In this document: piece by piece, positions 50,758 through 58,568 of the stretch
Numbering within the stretch: the stretch's first letter is position 1
Layout of the letters: each line of letters begins with the position of its first letter
Assembly (NCBI RefSeq): GCF_013155125.1
Contig: NZ_CP053564.1
Coordinates: 3,603,501-3,667,500 of the forward strand
DNA: 64,000 nucleotides
Direction of reading: 5' to 3'
From: Pseudonocardia broussonetiae
GTDB taxonomy: Bacteria; Actinomycetota; Actinomycetes; Mycobacteriales; Pseudonocardiaceae
Position numbers and translations under genes: made by a program
The notes under the pieces: generated by a model
The model's input: only the letters and a program-made list of their open reading frames with translations
What the model was told of the DNA's origin: nothing
Databases searched by the model: none

Positions 50758-51387
50758 TCAGGGCCGCAGGGCGTGCAGCACCATCGACTGGACCGTGCGG
50801 ATGACGTCCTCGAGGCTGCCCGCCTCGGGGTCCCACCACTCGACGGTCCAGTTGAGCGCGCCCAGCACCGTCATCCGCCCGATCGACGGGTGGACGTCGG
50901 CGCGCAGCTGCCCGGCCGCGGCGAGGTCGGCCACCAGCTCGCGCCAGATGTCGTTGTAGGCGGCGATCTCGGTGAGGGCCCGCGCGCTGAGCTGGGGCGG
51001 GAGCTGGTTGGTGTTGCGGACGACGGCGCGCGTGTAGTCGGAGATCTCCAGCTCGTGGCGCAGGTGCGCGTCGACGGCGGCGGCGATCCGGTCGGCGGGC
51101 GGCGTGCCCGGCGGCAGTGCGGCGAGCGCCTGCTCCAGGTGCTCGCGCATCGCCGACGCGCCGGCGAACATGACGGCCTCGATCAGGTCCTCGCGCGAGG
51201 GGTAGTAGTAGTAGATCGCCGGTGCCTGCACGTGCGCCTGCTCGGCGATGTCGGAGAGCCGCGTGCCCGCGAACCCGCGCCGGGCCAGCACCTTCGCCGT
51301 GGCGTCGAGCAGTCGGGCGCGGGTGCGGGCCGACTTGGTCTCCGCCGCGTCGGGCTCGACCGGGTCTGCGGGCAGCTTGCGGGGCAC
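50758..51387 (-). CDS. TetR family regulator, paralogue A
   Basis: A 209-aa TetR protein with HTH ARLLDATAKVLARRGFAGTRLSDIAEQAHVQAPAIYYYYPSRED in overlapping pieces around residues 20-70. It is clearly paralogous to the TetR at 54996 (shared GTRLSDIA, QAPAIYYY, GALNW..EWWDP). It lies 15 bases after the acyl-CoA dehydrogenase on the same strand. A TAGGCT hexamer six bases before the GTG suggests an additional leaderless transcript. Confidence 0.92.
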   Translation of the reverse strand: MPRKLPADPVEPDAAETKSARTRARLLDATAKVLARRGFAGTRLSDIAEQAHVQAPAIYYYYPSREDLIEAVMFAGASAMREHLEQALAALPPGTPPADRIAAAVDAHLRHELEISDYTRAVVRNTNQLPPQLSARALTEIAAYNDIWRELVADLAAAGQLRADVHPSIGRMTVLGALNWTVEWWDPEAGSLEDVIRTVQSMVLHALRP

Positions 51388-51402
51388 GCGGTCAGCCTAG
51401 GG

Positions 51403-52572
51403 TCAGCGCGCGGGCCGGTGCCGCCCGGCGATGTCGCGGCCGATGATCTCCTTCATGATCTCGGTGGTGCCGCCGTAGATCGTCTGGATGCGGCCGTCGG
51501 CGAACGCCCGGGCCACCGGGTACTCCAGCATGTAGCCGTAGCCGCCGTGCAGCTGCACGCAGCGGTCGGTGACGCGCTTCTGCAGCTCGGTGAGGTACCA
51601 CTTGCCCTTGGCCGCCTCGACGGGCGTCAGCTCGCCGGCGTTGAAGGCGAGGACGCAGCGGTCGACGTAGGCCTCGGCGACGTCGAGCTCGGTCTCCATC
51701 TCGGCCAGCACGAACCGGGAGTTCTGGAAGTCGCCGACGGCCGTGCCGAACGCGGTGCGTTCGAAGCAGTAGCGGGCCGTCAGCTCGTAGACGGCGCGGG
51801 CCGCGGTGTAGGCCGACGCCACGAGCCCGAGCCGCTCCTGGGGCAGGTGGCTCATGAGGTGCTGCATGCCCCGGCCCTCGACGCCGAGGAGGTTCTCGGC
51901 CGGGACCACCGCGCGGTCGAAGTACAGCTCGCCGGTGTCCTGGCCGTGCAGGCCGACCTTGGAGAGCTTCCGCCCGCGGGTGAACCCGGGGGTGTCGCGC
52001 TCGACGACGAGCAGGCTGAACCCGCGCGAGCCCGCCTCCGGGTCGGTCCGGACCGCGACGATCACGAGGTCGGCCGTGGTGGCGCTGCTGATGAACGTCT
52101 TCGCGCCCGACAGGACCCAGTTCCCGTCGCCGTCGCGGTGGGCGTGCGTCGTGATGCCCTGCAGGTCGCTGCCGGTGCCCGGCTCGGTCATCGCGAGCGC
52201 CCCGAGCAGCTCGCCCCGCGCGAAGGGCTCCAGCCAGCGCTCCTTCTGCTCGTCGGTGGTGAGGTCGAGCAGGTAGGCGAGCACGAGGTCGTCCTGCAGG
52301 CCCAGGGTCATGCCGAAGGCGGTGGCGCCGACGCGGGCGACCTCCTCGTTGACGACCATCCGGTAGCGGTAGTCCGTCTCGCCCGCGCCGCCGTGCTCCT
52401 CGGGCACCGCCAGCGCGTACACGCCCTGTTCGGCGGCCGTCCGGAACACCGAGGTGTCGATCAGCCGCTCCTCGTCCCACCGCAGGAAGTGCGGCTCGAC
52501 CTCGCGGGCGAGGAAGGCGCGGACCGTGGCGCGGTACTGCTCGTGGTCCTCGGTGTAGAGCGTGCGCTGCAT
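51403..52572 (-). CDS. Acyl-CoA dehydrogenase
   Basis: A 389-aa flavoprotein that introduces a 2,3 double bond into an acyl-CoA. FAD/substrate blocks are ALAMTEPGTGSDLQGITT and FISSATTADLVIVAVRTD; the catalytic base is the Glu of YGGTTEIMKEIIGRDIAG (about 371). The ATG at 52572 has GAGAGGCGCC upstream. It is the middle gene of a leftward operon (FAD oxidoreductase, dehydrogenase, TetR). Confidence 0.95.
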   Translation of the reverse strand: MQRTLYTEDHEQYRATVRAFLAREVEPHFLRWDEERLIDTSVFRTAAEQGVYALAVPEEHGGAGETDYRYRMVVNEEVARVGATAFGMTLGLQDDLVLAYLLDLTTDEQKERWLEPFARGELLGALAMTEPGTGSDLQGITTHAHRDGDGNWVLSGAKTFISSATTADLVIVAVRTDPEAGSRGFSLLVVERDTPGFTRGRKLSKVGLHGQDTGELYFDRAVVPAENLLGVEGRGMQHLMSHLPQERLGLVASAYTAARAVYELTARYCFERTAFGTAVGDFQNSRFVLAEMETELDVAEAYVDRCVLAFNAGELTPVEAAKGKWYLTELQKRVTDRCVQLHGGYGYMLEYPVARAFADGRIQTIYGGTTEIMKEIIGRDIAGRHRPAR

Positions 52573-52589
52573 GGGGGCGCCTCTCGGGG

Positions 52590-53906
52590 TCAGACGGCAG
52601 CGGGGAGCGGGTGGTGCGTCGTGATCTGCTCGACGACCAGCTTCGCGGTCTCCGCGCACGCCGTCGTGCCGCCGTTGGCGTACTCCTTGACGCCGTCGCC
52701 GACGTTCCAGAGGTTCGCGATCGGCGTGGTGTGGGGGAGGTCGTGGCCGGCCACGGCGCGCTGGGGCGGCCAGCCGTCGCGCATGACGGCGACCGAGAGC
52801 TCGCGGGCGTCGTCGAAGCCGGGGACGTGCTCGCGCAGGTCGGCGCGCAGGAGCGCGATCTCGGCGGCCTCGTCGAAGTCGCCGACGGCGGGCTTCGGGA
52901 CCGAGGCCCCGACGTAGAGGTTCCAGCCGGGCGGCGCCATCTCCGGGCAGGTGTCGGTGAAGTTCGCGACGTAGCAGAGGCGCCTGGTCGTGGAGAACAG
53001 CAGCATGCCGGGGACGTCGACGAGGCGGTCGCGGCTGGCGAAGTTCAGCGCCAGCATCGAGCACGGCCGGTCCTTGCGCCGCACCTGCTCGCGGTAGTCC
53101 TCGGGCAGGTGCTCCGCGCCGACGAGCCCGACGGTGGCGGCGGGGCCGGTGTCGCTCACGGCCACCCCGCAGGTGACCTCGACGCGCTCGCCGCCGCGCA
53201 GCACGGTCGCTCCGGTGACCCGCCCGCCGTCGACGTGCAGCGCCTCGACCGTGCTGGAGAGCCAGACCTCCCCGCCCCGCGCGGTGATCGTGGCCGCGAG
53301 GGACTCCCAGACGCCGATCGTGCCGTCGGGGCAGAACCCGAAGCGCTTGAACGCCGACTTGCGGGTGAAGTAGGTGAGGAACACCCGCGCGGGCAGCTCC
53401 TCGGACCCGACGGCGAACACCGACGCGCACATGTTGCGGAACACGCCCTGCACGGCCGCGTTCTTCGAGTAGCGCCCGACCCACTCGGCCGTCGACAGCT
53501 CCTCGCCGGGCAGCGCGTCGTCGTCCTTGCGGGCGGCGCCGATGCCGCTGACGAGCTTGGCGCCCTGGCGGGTGAGCGTCGAGAGCAGCAGGCCCCAGCC
53601 GCCGCGGGTGACGTCGAGGTCCTTGCCGCCGACGCGGTAGAGCACCGGCACCGCGGGCGTGCGGACGTCGAACTCCGCCCCGACCTCGGCGAACGTCTCC
53701 TCGGTGATCCCGCCGACCTCGATGACGATGGCGCCGTCGTTGACCCTGAAGCCGTCGATGTCGGTGGTGGAGGCGCGGCCGCCGACCTTGGGCAGCCGCT
53801 CGACGACCAGCGTGCGGTACCCGGCGTGGGCGAGGCGGGCCGCGGCGAACAGGCCGCCCGCCCCGGCGCCGACGACCAGCGCGTCGAACGTGGTGCCGTC
53901 GGTCAT
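52590..53906 (-). CDS. FAD-dependent oxidoreductase, phytoene-desaturase-like
   Basis: A 438-aa amine-oxidase/CrtI-type flavoprotein: GAGAGGLFAAARLAHAG followed by the GGRA(S) motif (VGGRASTTDIDGFRVNDGA), and a C-terminal FAD contact near LWNVGDGVKEYANGGTTACA. The ATG at 53906 follows AAAAGGAGCTG. It is the first gene of the operon with the acyl-CoA dehydrogenase and TetR A. A desaturase or saturase role on a hydrophobic ring compound would fit the neighbours but is inference. Confidence 0.85.
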   Translation of the reverse strand: MTDGTTFDALVVGAGAGGLFAAARLAHAGYRTLVVERLPKVGGRASTTDIDGFRVNDGAIVIEVGGITEETFAEVGAEFDVRTPAVPVLYRVGGKDLDVTRGGWGLLLSTLTRQGAKLVSGIGAARKDDDALPGEELSTAEWVGRYSKNAAVQGVFRNMCASVFAVGSEELPARVFLTYFTRKSAFKRFGFCPDGTIGVWESLAATITARGGEVWLSSTVEALHVDGGRVTGATVLRGGERVEVTCGVAVSDTGPAATVGLVGAEHLPEDYREQVRRKDRPCSMLALNFASRDRLVDVPGMLLFSTTRRLCYVANFTDTCPEMAPPGWNLYVGASVPKPAVGDFDEAAEIALLRADLREHVPGFDDARELSVAVMRDGWPPQRAVAGHDLPHTTPIANLWNVGDGVKEYANGGTTACAETAKLVVEQITTHHPLPAAV

Positions 53907-53916
53907 CGTCAGCTCC

Positions 53917-53936
53917 TTTTTCGAACGTTGATTAAG
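53917..53936 (-). promoter_or_regulatory. AT-rich operator-like site A
   Basis: Read leftward, TTAATCAACGTTCGAA fits the loose pattern YTAAYN3AN2TTNGA found before several genes of the 53-64 kb region. Confidence 0.35.
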
Positions 53937-53963
53937 CGAGTGTGGCACACGCGACGCCGGGCG

Positions 53964-54755
53964 TCACCGGCCGAGGAAGCGGGCCGGGCGGCGCTCGACG
54001 AACGCGGCGCGCCCCTCGGCGTAGTCGTGGGTGGCGGCGTGGCCCTGCTGCAGGCCGGCCTCCAGCTCCAGGTGGTCGGCCAGCGAGCGCTGCGTTGCGG
54101 CCGCCAGCGCGCGCTTCGTCGAGGCGATGGCGACGGTGGGCGCCGCCGCGAGCCGCGCGGCCAGCTCGCGCGCGACGGCGGGGAGATCGGCGACCGGGTG
54201 CACGGCGTTGACCAGGCCCCAGTCCCGCGCGCGCTCGGCGGGCAGCCGGTCGCCGAGCATGCAGAGCTCCGCGGCCCGCGCGAGGCCGACCCGCTCGGCC
54301 AGGAACGCGGTGGCCCCGCCGTCGGGCATCACGCCGATCCGGACGAAGGCGAGCAGCAGGTAGGCGTCGTCGGCGGCGAGGACGAGGTCGCACGCCAGCG
54401 CCAGCGAGACCCCGATGCCCGCGCACGCGCCCTGGACCGCGGCGACGCACGGCTTCGGCGCGGCCCGCAGCGCCAGGACCAGCGGGTTGTACATCTCGCG
54501 CAGCCGCGACGACAGGTCGGGGCTGCCGTCGGGCATGAGGTCCCGGGCGTTCTTGACGTCGGCGCCCGCGCAGAAGGCGCGCCCGGCGCCGGTGACCAGC
54601 ACGGCCCGCACGGCGTCGTCGGCCGACGCCCGGCGCACGGCGTGCAGCAGCTCGCGCCCCATTCCCGGGGTCCAGGCGTTGAGCGCCTCGGGCCGGTGGA
54701 GCTCGATGTGCGCGACCCCCGCGTCGTGGTGGTAGCGGATGTCGTCGTAGGCCAT
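53964..54755 (-). CDS. Enoyl-CoA hydratase/isomerase, PaaG-like
   Basis: A 263-aa crotonase. The oxyanion blocks are GRAFCAGADVKNARDL and GACAGIGVSLALACDLVLA; the catalytic acid position is Asp in FVRIGVMPDGGAT, as in PaaG-type isomerases rather than classical hydratases. The ATG at 54755 is only six bases after TACGTT, with a weak AGAAGG, so it may be leaderless. It lies between the FAD-oxidoreductase operon and TetR B, all leftward. Confidence 0.93.
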   Translation of the reverse strand: MAYDDIRYHHDAGVAHIELHRPEALNAWTPGMGRELLHAVRRASADDAVRAVLVTGAGRAFCAGADVKNARDLMPDGSPDLSSRLREMYNPLVLALRAAPKPCVAAVQGACAGIGVSLALACDLVLAADDAYLLLAFVRIGVMPDGGATAFLAERVGLARAAELCMLGDRLPAERARDWGLVNAVHPVADLPAVARELAARLAAAPTVAIASTKRALAAATQRSLADHLELEAGLQQGHAATHDYAEGRAAFVERRPARFLGR

Positions 54756-54757
54756 CC

Positions 54758-54779
54758 TTCTAACGTAGCTTCGAAAAGG
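54758..54779 (-). promoter_or_regulatory. AT-rich operator-like site B over crotonase promoter
   Basis: CTAACGTAGCTTCGAA overlaps the presumed -10 (TACGTT read leftward) of the PaaG-like gene and resembles site A read from the opposite strand. Confidence 0.4.
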
Positions 54780-54873
54780 GTGCGACGCGAGCGGGTCGCG
54801 CTCGGGTGGCTCGGACAGCGCTCCCGCCCGGGTGGCCTCCCGCCCCGGCGGCTCGCAGCCCCTCCCGCTCGGG

Positions 54874-54945
54874 TGCTCGCACACAGGCTGCGGTGCTCGC
54901 ACACAGGGCCGAACCCGTGTGCGGCCCCGGAAGGTGTGTGCGAGC
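54874..54945. repeat. Nested-hairpin element with GCTCGCACACA arms
   Basis: CTCGCACACA occurs at 54876-54885 and 54896-54905, then a central GC-rich fold (GGGCCGAACCCGTGTGCGGCCC), then TGTGTGCGAG at 54935-54944. Two left arms, a centre and an inverted right arm repeat the architecture of the composite blocks with unrelated sequence. It lies just downstream of TetR B. Confidence 0.75.
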
Positions 54946-54995
54946 TCGGGCTCGGCGGGTGCCGGGTCGCGGGCGCCGGGTCGGCGGGCGTCGGG

Positions 54996-55616
54996 TCAGC
55001 GGGCGGCGAGGCCCCGGCGGACGAGCCGCTGGGCCGTCGCGACCGTCTCGGCCAGCGTCCCGCGCGCCGGGTCCCACCACTCCGGCGCCCAGTTCAGCGC
55101 GCCGATCACGAGCATGCGGGCGGCGCGGGGGTCGAGGTCGGGGTCGATCTCGCCGGCCGCCACGGCGTCGTCGACGAGCCCGCGCCACAGCGCGCCGTAG
55201 CGCCGTTCGTCGAGCAGCTGCACCTCGCGGATCGCGGCCGGGAGCTGCTGGGCGTTGCGGATCGCGGCCGAGGCGAACCGCGAGTCCTCCAGGACCACCC
55301 GCAGGTGCGCGGCCACGGCGGCGAGGATGCGGTCCAGGCGCGGGGCGTCGGCGGGCAGCGCGGCGAGCGCCGCCTGCACCTCCGCGAGCGTCCGGCGCAG
55401 CCCGACCTGCACGACCTCCTGGATCACGTCGTCACGCGAGGGGAAGTAGTAGTAGATCGCGGGCGCCTGCAGGCCGGCGACGTCGGCGATGTCGGAGAGC
55501 CGCGTGCCGGCGTAGCCCTTGCGGTTCAGGACCTCGGCGGCGGCGTCGAGGATGCGTTCCCGCGTGCGTGCCGACTTCGACGACGCGTCCGCCGTGACCA
55601 CCTGCCGCCGCGCCAT
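54996..55616 (-). CDS. TetR family regulator, paralogue B
   Basis: A 206-aa TetR protein with HTH RILDAAAEVLNRKGYAGTRLSDIADVAGLQAPAIYYYFPSRDDV in pieces around residues 20-65. Similar along its whole length to the TetR at 50758, so the pair probably arose by duplication and may recognise related operators. Divergent from the acyl-CoA ligase at 55710. Confidence 0.93.
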   Translation of the reverse strand: MARRQVVTADASSKSARTRERILDAAAEVLNRKGYAGTRLSDIADVAGLQAPAIYYYFPSRDDVIQEVVQVGLRRTLAEVQAALAALPADAPRLDRILAAVAAHLRVVLEDSRFASAAIRNAQQLPAAIREVQLLDERRYGALWRGLVDDAVAAGEIDPDLDPRAARMLVIGALNWAPEWWDPARGTLAETVATAQRLVRRGLAAR

Positions 55617-55661
55617 GGCGGGAGTCTAGGCACGGCGTCGTTGCCAGACGCGGTTCCGGCC

Positions 55662-55686
55662 CTCTAATCTATCTGCGATTAAAGAA
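55662..55686 (+). promoter_or_regulatory. AT-rich operator-like site C
   Basis: CTAATCTATCTGCGATTAAA lies in the 93-base gap between tetR B and the divergent acyl-CoA ligase. Confidence 0.4.
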
Positions 55687-55709
55687 TGCCACCGTCAAGG
55701 AGGACGTCG

Positions 55710-57401
55710 ATGACCGACACCATCGAGCGACGCCGGGCGGCACTCGCGTCGCGGTTCCCGGTCTGGGCGCCCACCACGCTGGACGGGTTCCTCGACCGGT
55801 GCGCGGGGGAGTTCCCGGACCGCCCGCTGGTGCTCACCGACGACCGCACGGCCACCTACGCCGAGATCGCCGCCTGGTCGGTCCGCCTCGCCGACGGCCT
55901 GGCCGCGCTCGGCGTGCGCCCCGGCGACCGCGTCGGCGTCCTGATGGCCAACTACCTCGAGTTCGTGCCGCTGAAGTTCGCGATCGCGCGGGCCGGGGCC
56001 GTCGCCGTCCCGTTCAACTTCCTCTACCGGCGCGACGAGCTGGCCTACGTGCTGGCGCAGTCGCGCTGCGCGGTGCTGGTGACGATGACCGGGTTCGCCG
56101 GGCTCGCCCACCCCGAGATGCTCGACGAGATCGCGCCCGGCTGGACCGAGGGCCCGACCGACGCGCTTCCGGAGCTGCGCCACGTCGTGCAGTTCCCGAC
56201 GGACGGGCGGAGCGTGCCGGGAGTCCGCACCCTCGACGACCTCGCGGCACTCGGCGACGCCCACCCCGGCGGCGCGGCGGCGGGGGCGGCCGCGCCCGAC
56301 GACCTCGGCGACATCCTCTACACCTCGGGCACGACCGGTTCGCCCAAGGGCGTGATGGTCACCCACGACGCCGTCCTGCGCACCGCGTACGCCTCCGCGC
56401 TGACCCGCGCGTTCGAGGACGGGCGGCGGATCCTGTTCTCGCTGCCCTGCTACCACATGTTCGGCTACGTCGAGGGCCTGCTCGCGGCGATGGTCGTCGG
56501 CGGGGCGATCGTGCCGCGCACAGCGTTCGCCCCCGCCGACTACTTCGCCTCCGTCGAGCGGCATCGCGCCACCGAGCTGCTGGCCGTGCCGACGATGACC
56601 GTCGCGCTGCTGGAGCACCCCGACCGGCGCACGCGCGACCTCTCGTCGGTGTTCGCGCTGCTCTCAGGCGCGGCGCCGGCGCCGGTGGGGCTGTGGGAGA
56701 AGGTCCGCGACGAGCTGGGCATCACCGAGATGACCACCGGCTACGGCATGACCGAGTGCGGCGGCGCGATGACCATGTCGCTGCCCGAGGACGACCTGGA
56801 GCGCCACTCGGCCACGGTCGGGCGCCCGAAGCTCGCGGGCGTGGCCGGGCTGCCCGGCGGCGACCTCTGCGCCTACACCACCATCGACCCCCTCACCGGC
56901 GACCCGCTGCCCGACGGCGGCGAGGGCGAGCTCGTCAGCCACGGCCCCACCCACATGCTCGGCTACTGGGAGAAGCCCGCCGAGACCGCGGAGACGCTGC
57001 GGGCCGACGGCGTGCACTCCGGCGACCTCGGCCGCATCCGCGATGACGGTTACCTGCAGCTCACCGGGCGCAGCAAGGAGCTGTACAAGAGCGGCGGCGA
57101 GCTCGTGATGCCCAAGGAGATCGAGGAGCTGCTCACCCGGCACCCGGGCGTCAGCCAGGCGTACGCGGTGGGCGTGCCCGACGAGCGGTGGGGCGAGGTC
57201 GGATGCGTGTGGGTGGTGCCGGAGCCCGGTGCCGACGTGCGGCCCGACGACCTGATCGCGCTGTGCAAGGACAAGCTGGCCCGGTTCAAGGTGCCCAAGC
57301 ACGTCCTGCTGACCACGGCGGAGGAGCTGCCGACGACGCCGACGGGGAAGGTCCAGAAGTTCCGGCTGGCCCGGCGGGCGGCGGAGCGGTTGAGTTCCTG
57401 A
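55710..57401 (+). CDS. Acyl-CoA synthetase (AMP-forming)
   Basis: A 563-aa ANL-family ligase. Signature motifs are ILYTSGTTGSPKGVMVTHD (ATP loop), TGYGMTECGG (adenylate), GDLGRIRDDGYLQLTGRSKE (hinge) and the catalytic Lys in PTTPTGKVQKFRL. The ATG at 55710 follows AAGGAGG. It activates a carboxylic acid as the CoA thioester for the dehydrogenases and crotonases around it. It is controlled presumably by TetR B across a short divergent promoter. Confidence 0.95.
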   Translation: MTDTIERRRAALASRFPVWAPTTLDGFLDRCAGEFPDRPLVLTDDRTATYAEIAAWSVRLADGLAALGVRPGDRVGVLMANYLEFVPLKFAIARAGAVAVPFNFLYRRDELAYVLAQSRCAVLVTMTGFAGLAHPEMLDEIAPGWTEGPTDALPELRHVVQFPTDGRSVPGVRTLDDLAALGDAHPGGAAAGAAAPDDLGDILYTSGTTGSPKGVMVTHDAVLRTAYASALTRAFEDGRRILFSLPCYHMFGYVEGLLAAMVVGGAIVPRTAFAPADYFASVERHRATELLAVPTMTVALLEHPDRRTRDLSSVFALLSGAAPAPVGLWEKVRDELGITEMTTGYGMTECGGAMTMSLPEDDLERHSATVGRPKLAGVAGLPGGDLCAYTTIDPLTGDPLPDGGEGELVSHGPTHMLGYWEKPAETAETLRADGVHSGDLGRIRDDGYLQLTGRSKELYKSGGELVMPKEIEELLTRHPGVSQAYAVGVPDERWGEVGCVWVVPEPGADVRPDDLIALCKDKLARFKVPKHVLLTTAEELPTTPTGKVQKFRLARRAAERLSS

Positions 57402-57577
57402 CGCACCGCCGGTCCCGCCGCTGGCCGACGCGGGCACCCGTGGCGGTCCGACCGCCCGAGGCTGAGGCCTTTGGGCACCGCGTGCCTGCGGCCGAGCCCC
57501 TTCGCGCGTCCGTTGCCCTCGACGGTCCGTGCCCCGGCGCCAGCGTTCGCCCGAGCCCGCGGCTGCCCGAGCCCGCT

Positions 57578-57633
57578 GATCAAGGGCGGATGGTCGCTCG
57601 TGGATCACTGGGCGCGACCATCTCGCCTTGATC
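57578..57633. repeat. GATCAAGGG hairpin element, left copy
   Basis: GATCAAGGGCGGATGGTCGC and GCGACCATCTCGCCTTGATC form a 20-bp stem with two mismatches around a loop containing a further GATCAC. Confidence 0.8.
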
Positions 57634-57828
57634 GCGGAGCGGCGGGGCCGGGGCGCGGGGCCGCGGGGCCGGGCGTGGGGCGGCGGGGCCGGGGTGTAGG
57701 GCGGCGGCGCCGGGGTGTGGGGCGGCGGGCCGGGTGCGGGGCGTGGGGCCGAACGCGGCGCTGCGGGCCGGGCGCGGGCTGCAAGGCCGTCGCGTGGAGC
57801 GGATCGATCGTGGACCGGCTTCATCTCG

Positions 57829-57990
57829 CTGATCAAGGGCGGATGGTCGGCGGACCGGGCCGCACGCCGGCGCCGACCCTTCCCGCGCGCCGAACAGGGT
57901 CCCGCGCACCCGACAAGGTCCCGCGCGCTTCCGGGGGCGCGCGGGAGCTGGGAACGCGCGCGGCAACCGGGAACGCGCGCGGGACGACCG
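57829..57990. repeat. Composite palindrome block 3a
   Basis: A GATCAAGGGCGGATGGTCGG lead is followed by left arms TTCCCGCGCGCCGAACAGGG and GTCCCGCGCACCCGACAAG. Then come the centre CCCGCGCGCTTCCGGGGGCG with CGCGGG, and right arms GGGAACGCGCGCGGCAACC and GGGAACGCGCGCGGGAC. Confidence 0.85.
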
Positions 57991-58021
57991 TGGAGCGGAG
58001 CGACCGCGAACCGGCTCCATC

Positions 58022-58190
58022 TCGCTGATCAGAGGCGGATGGTCGGCGGACCGGGCCGCACGCCGGCGCCGACCCTTCCCGCGCGCCGAACAGGGTCCCG
58101 CGCACCCAACAAGGTCCCGCGCGCTTCCGGGGGCGCGCGGGAGCTGGGAACGCGCGCGGCAACCGGGAACGCGCGCGGAACGCTCGTGGA
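58022..58190. repeat. Composite palindrome block 3b
   Basis: A near-identical second copy of block 3a, including the GATCAGAGGCGGATGGTCGG lead and the CGGACCGGGCCGCACGCCGG bridge, showing that lead and palindrome were duplicated as one unit. Confidence 0.85.
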
Positions 58191-58298
58191 ACACGGGAGG
58201 CCACCACCTCGCCTTGATCGTCGAGCAGCGCCGACCGGCTGCAACCGAGGTTCAGAGGCGGTGGGCCGGGGGGCGGGCCTGATCGCCTCCCGATCCCG

Positions 58299-58358
58299 CT
58301 GATCAAGGGCGGATGGCTGCTCGTGGATCACCAGCGGCGACCATCTGCCCTTGATCAC
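58299..58358. repeat. GATCAAGGG hairpin element, right copy
   Basis: GATCAAGGGCGGATGGCTGC pairs with GCGACCATCTGCCCTTGATC over about 20 bp with a few mismatches and the same loop word CTCGTGGATCAC as the left copy. Confidence 0.8.
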
Positions 58359-58568
58359 CGAGTGTGCGGGCCCGGGGCGGGGGCGGGATGGGCGCGAGGT
58401 GCGGGCGCGAGGTGCGCGCGCACGAGGCCGGGCGCACCAGGGCGCGCGCACCAGGCCGCGCACCAGGTCGCGCGGGCGAGGCCGGGCGCGCTGGCACGCG
58501 CGGCGGTGCGGACGCGCAGGCCGGGCGCGAAAGCGGGGCGCGCGGGCGGCGAGGGGGCGGACGGGACG

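Larger units (their letters stand above)
57402..58568. other. Non-coding region with composite repeat block 3
   Basis: 1.17 kb between two convergent acyl-CoA ligases. It contains two long GATCAAGGG hairpins, two composite palindromes separated by GATC-led words, and G-rich filler (57640-57780 and 58360-58560). No credible gene was seen. Confidence 0.8.
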
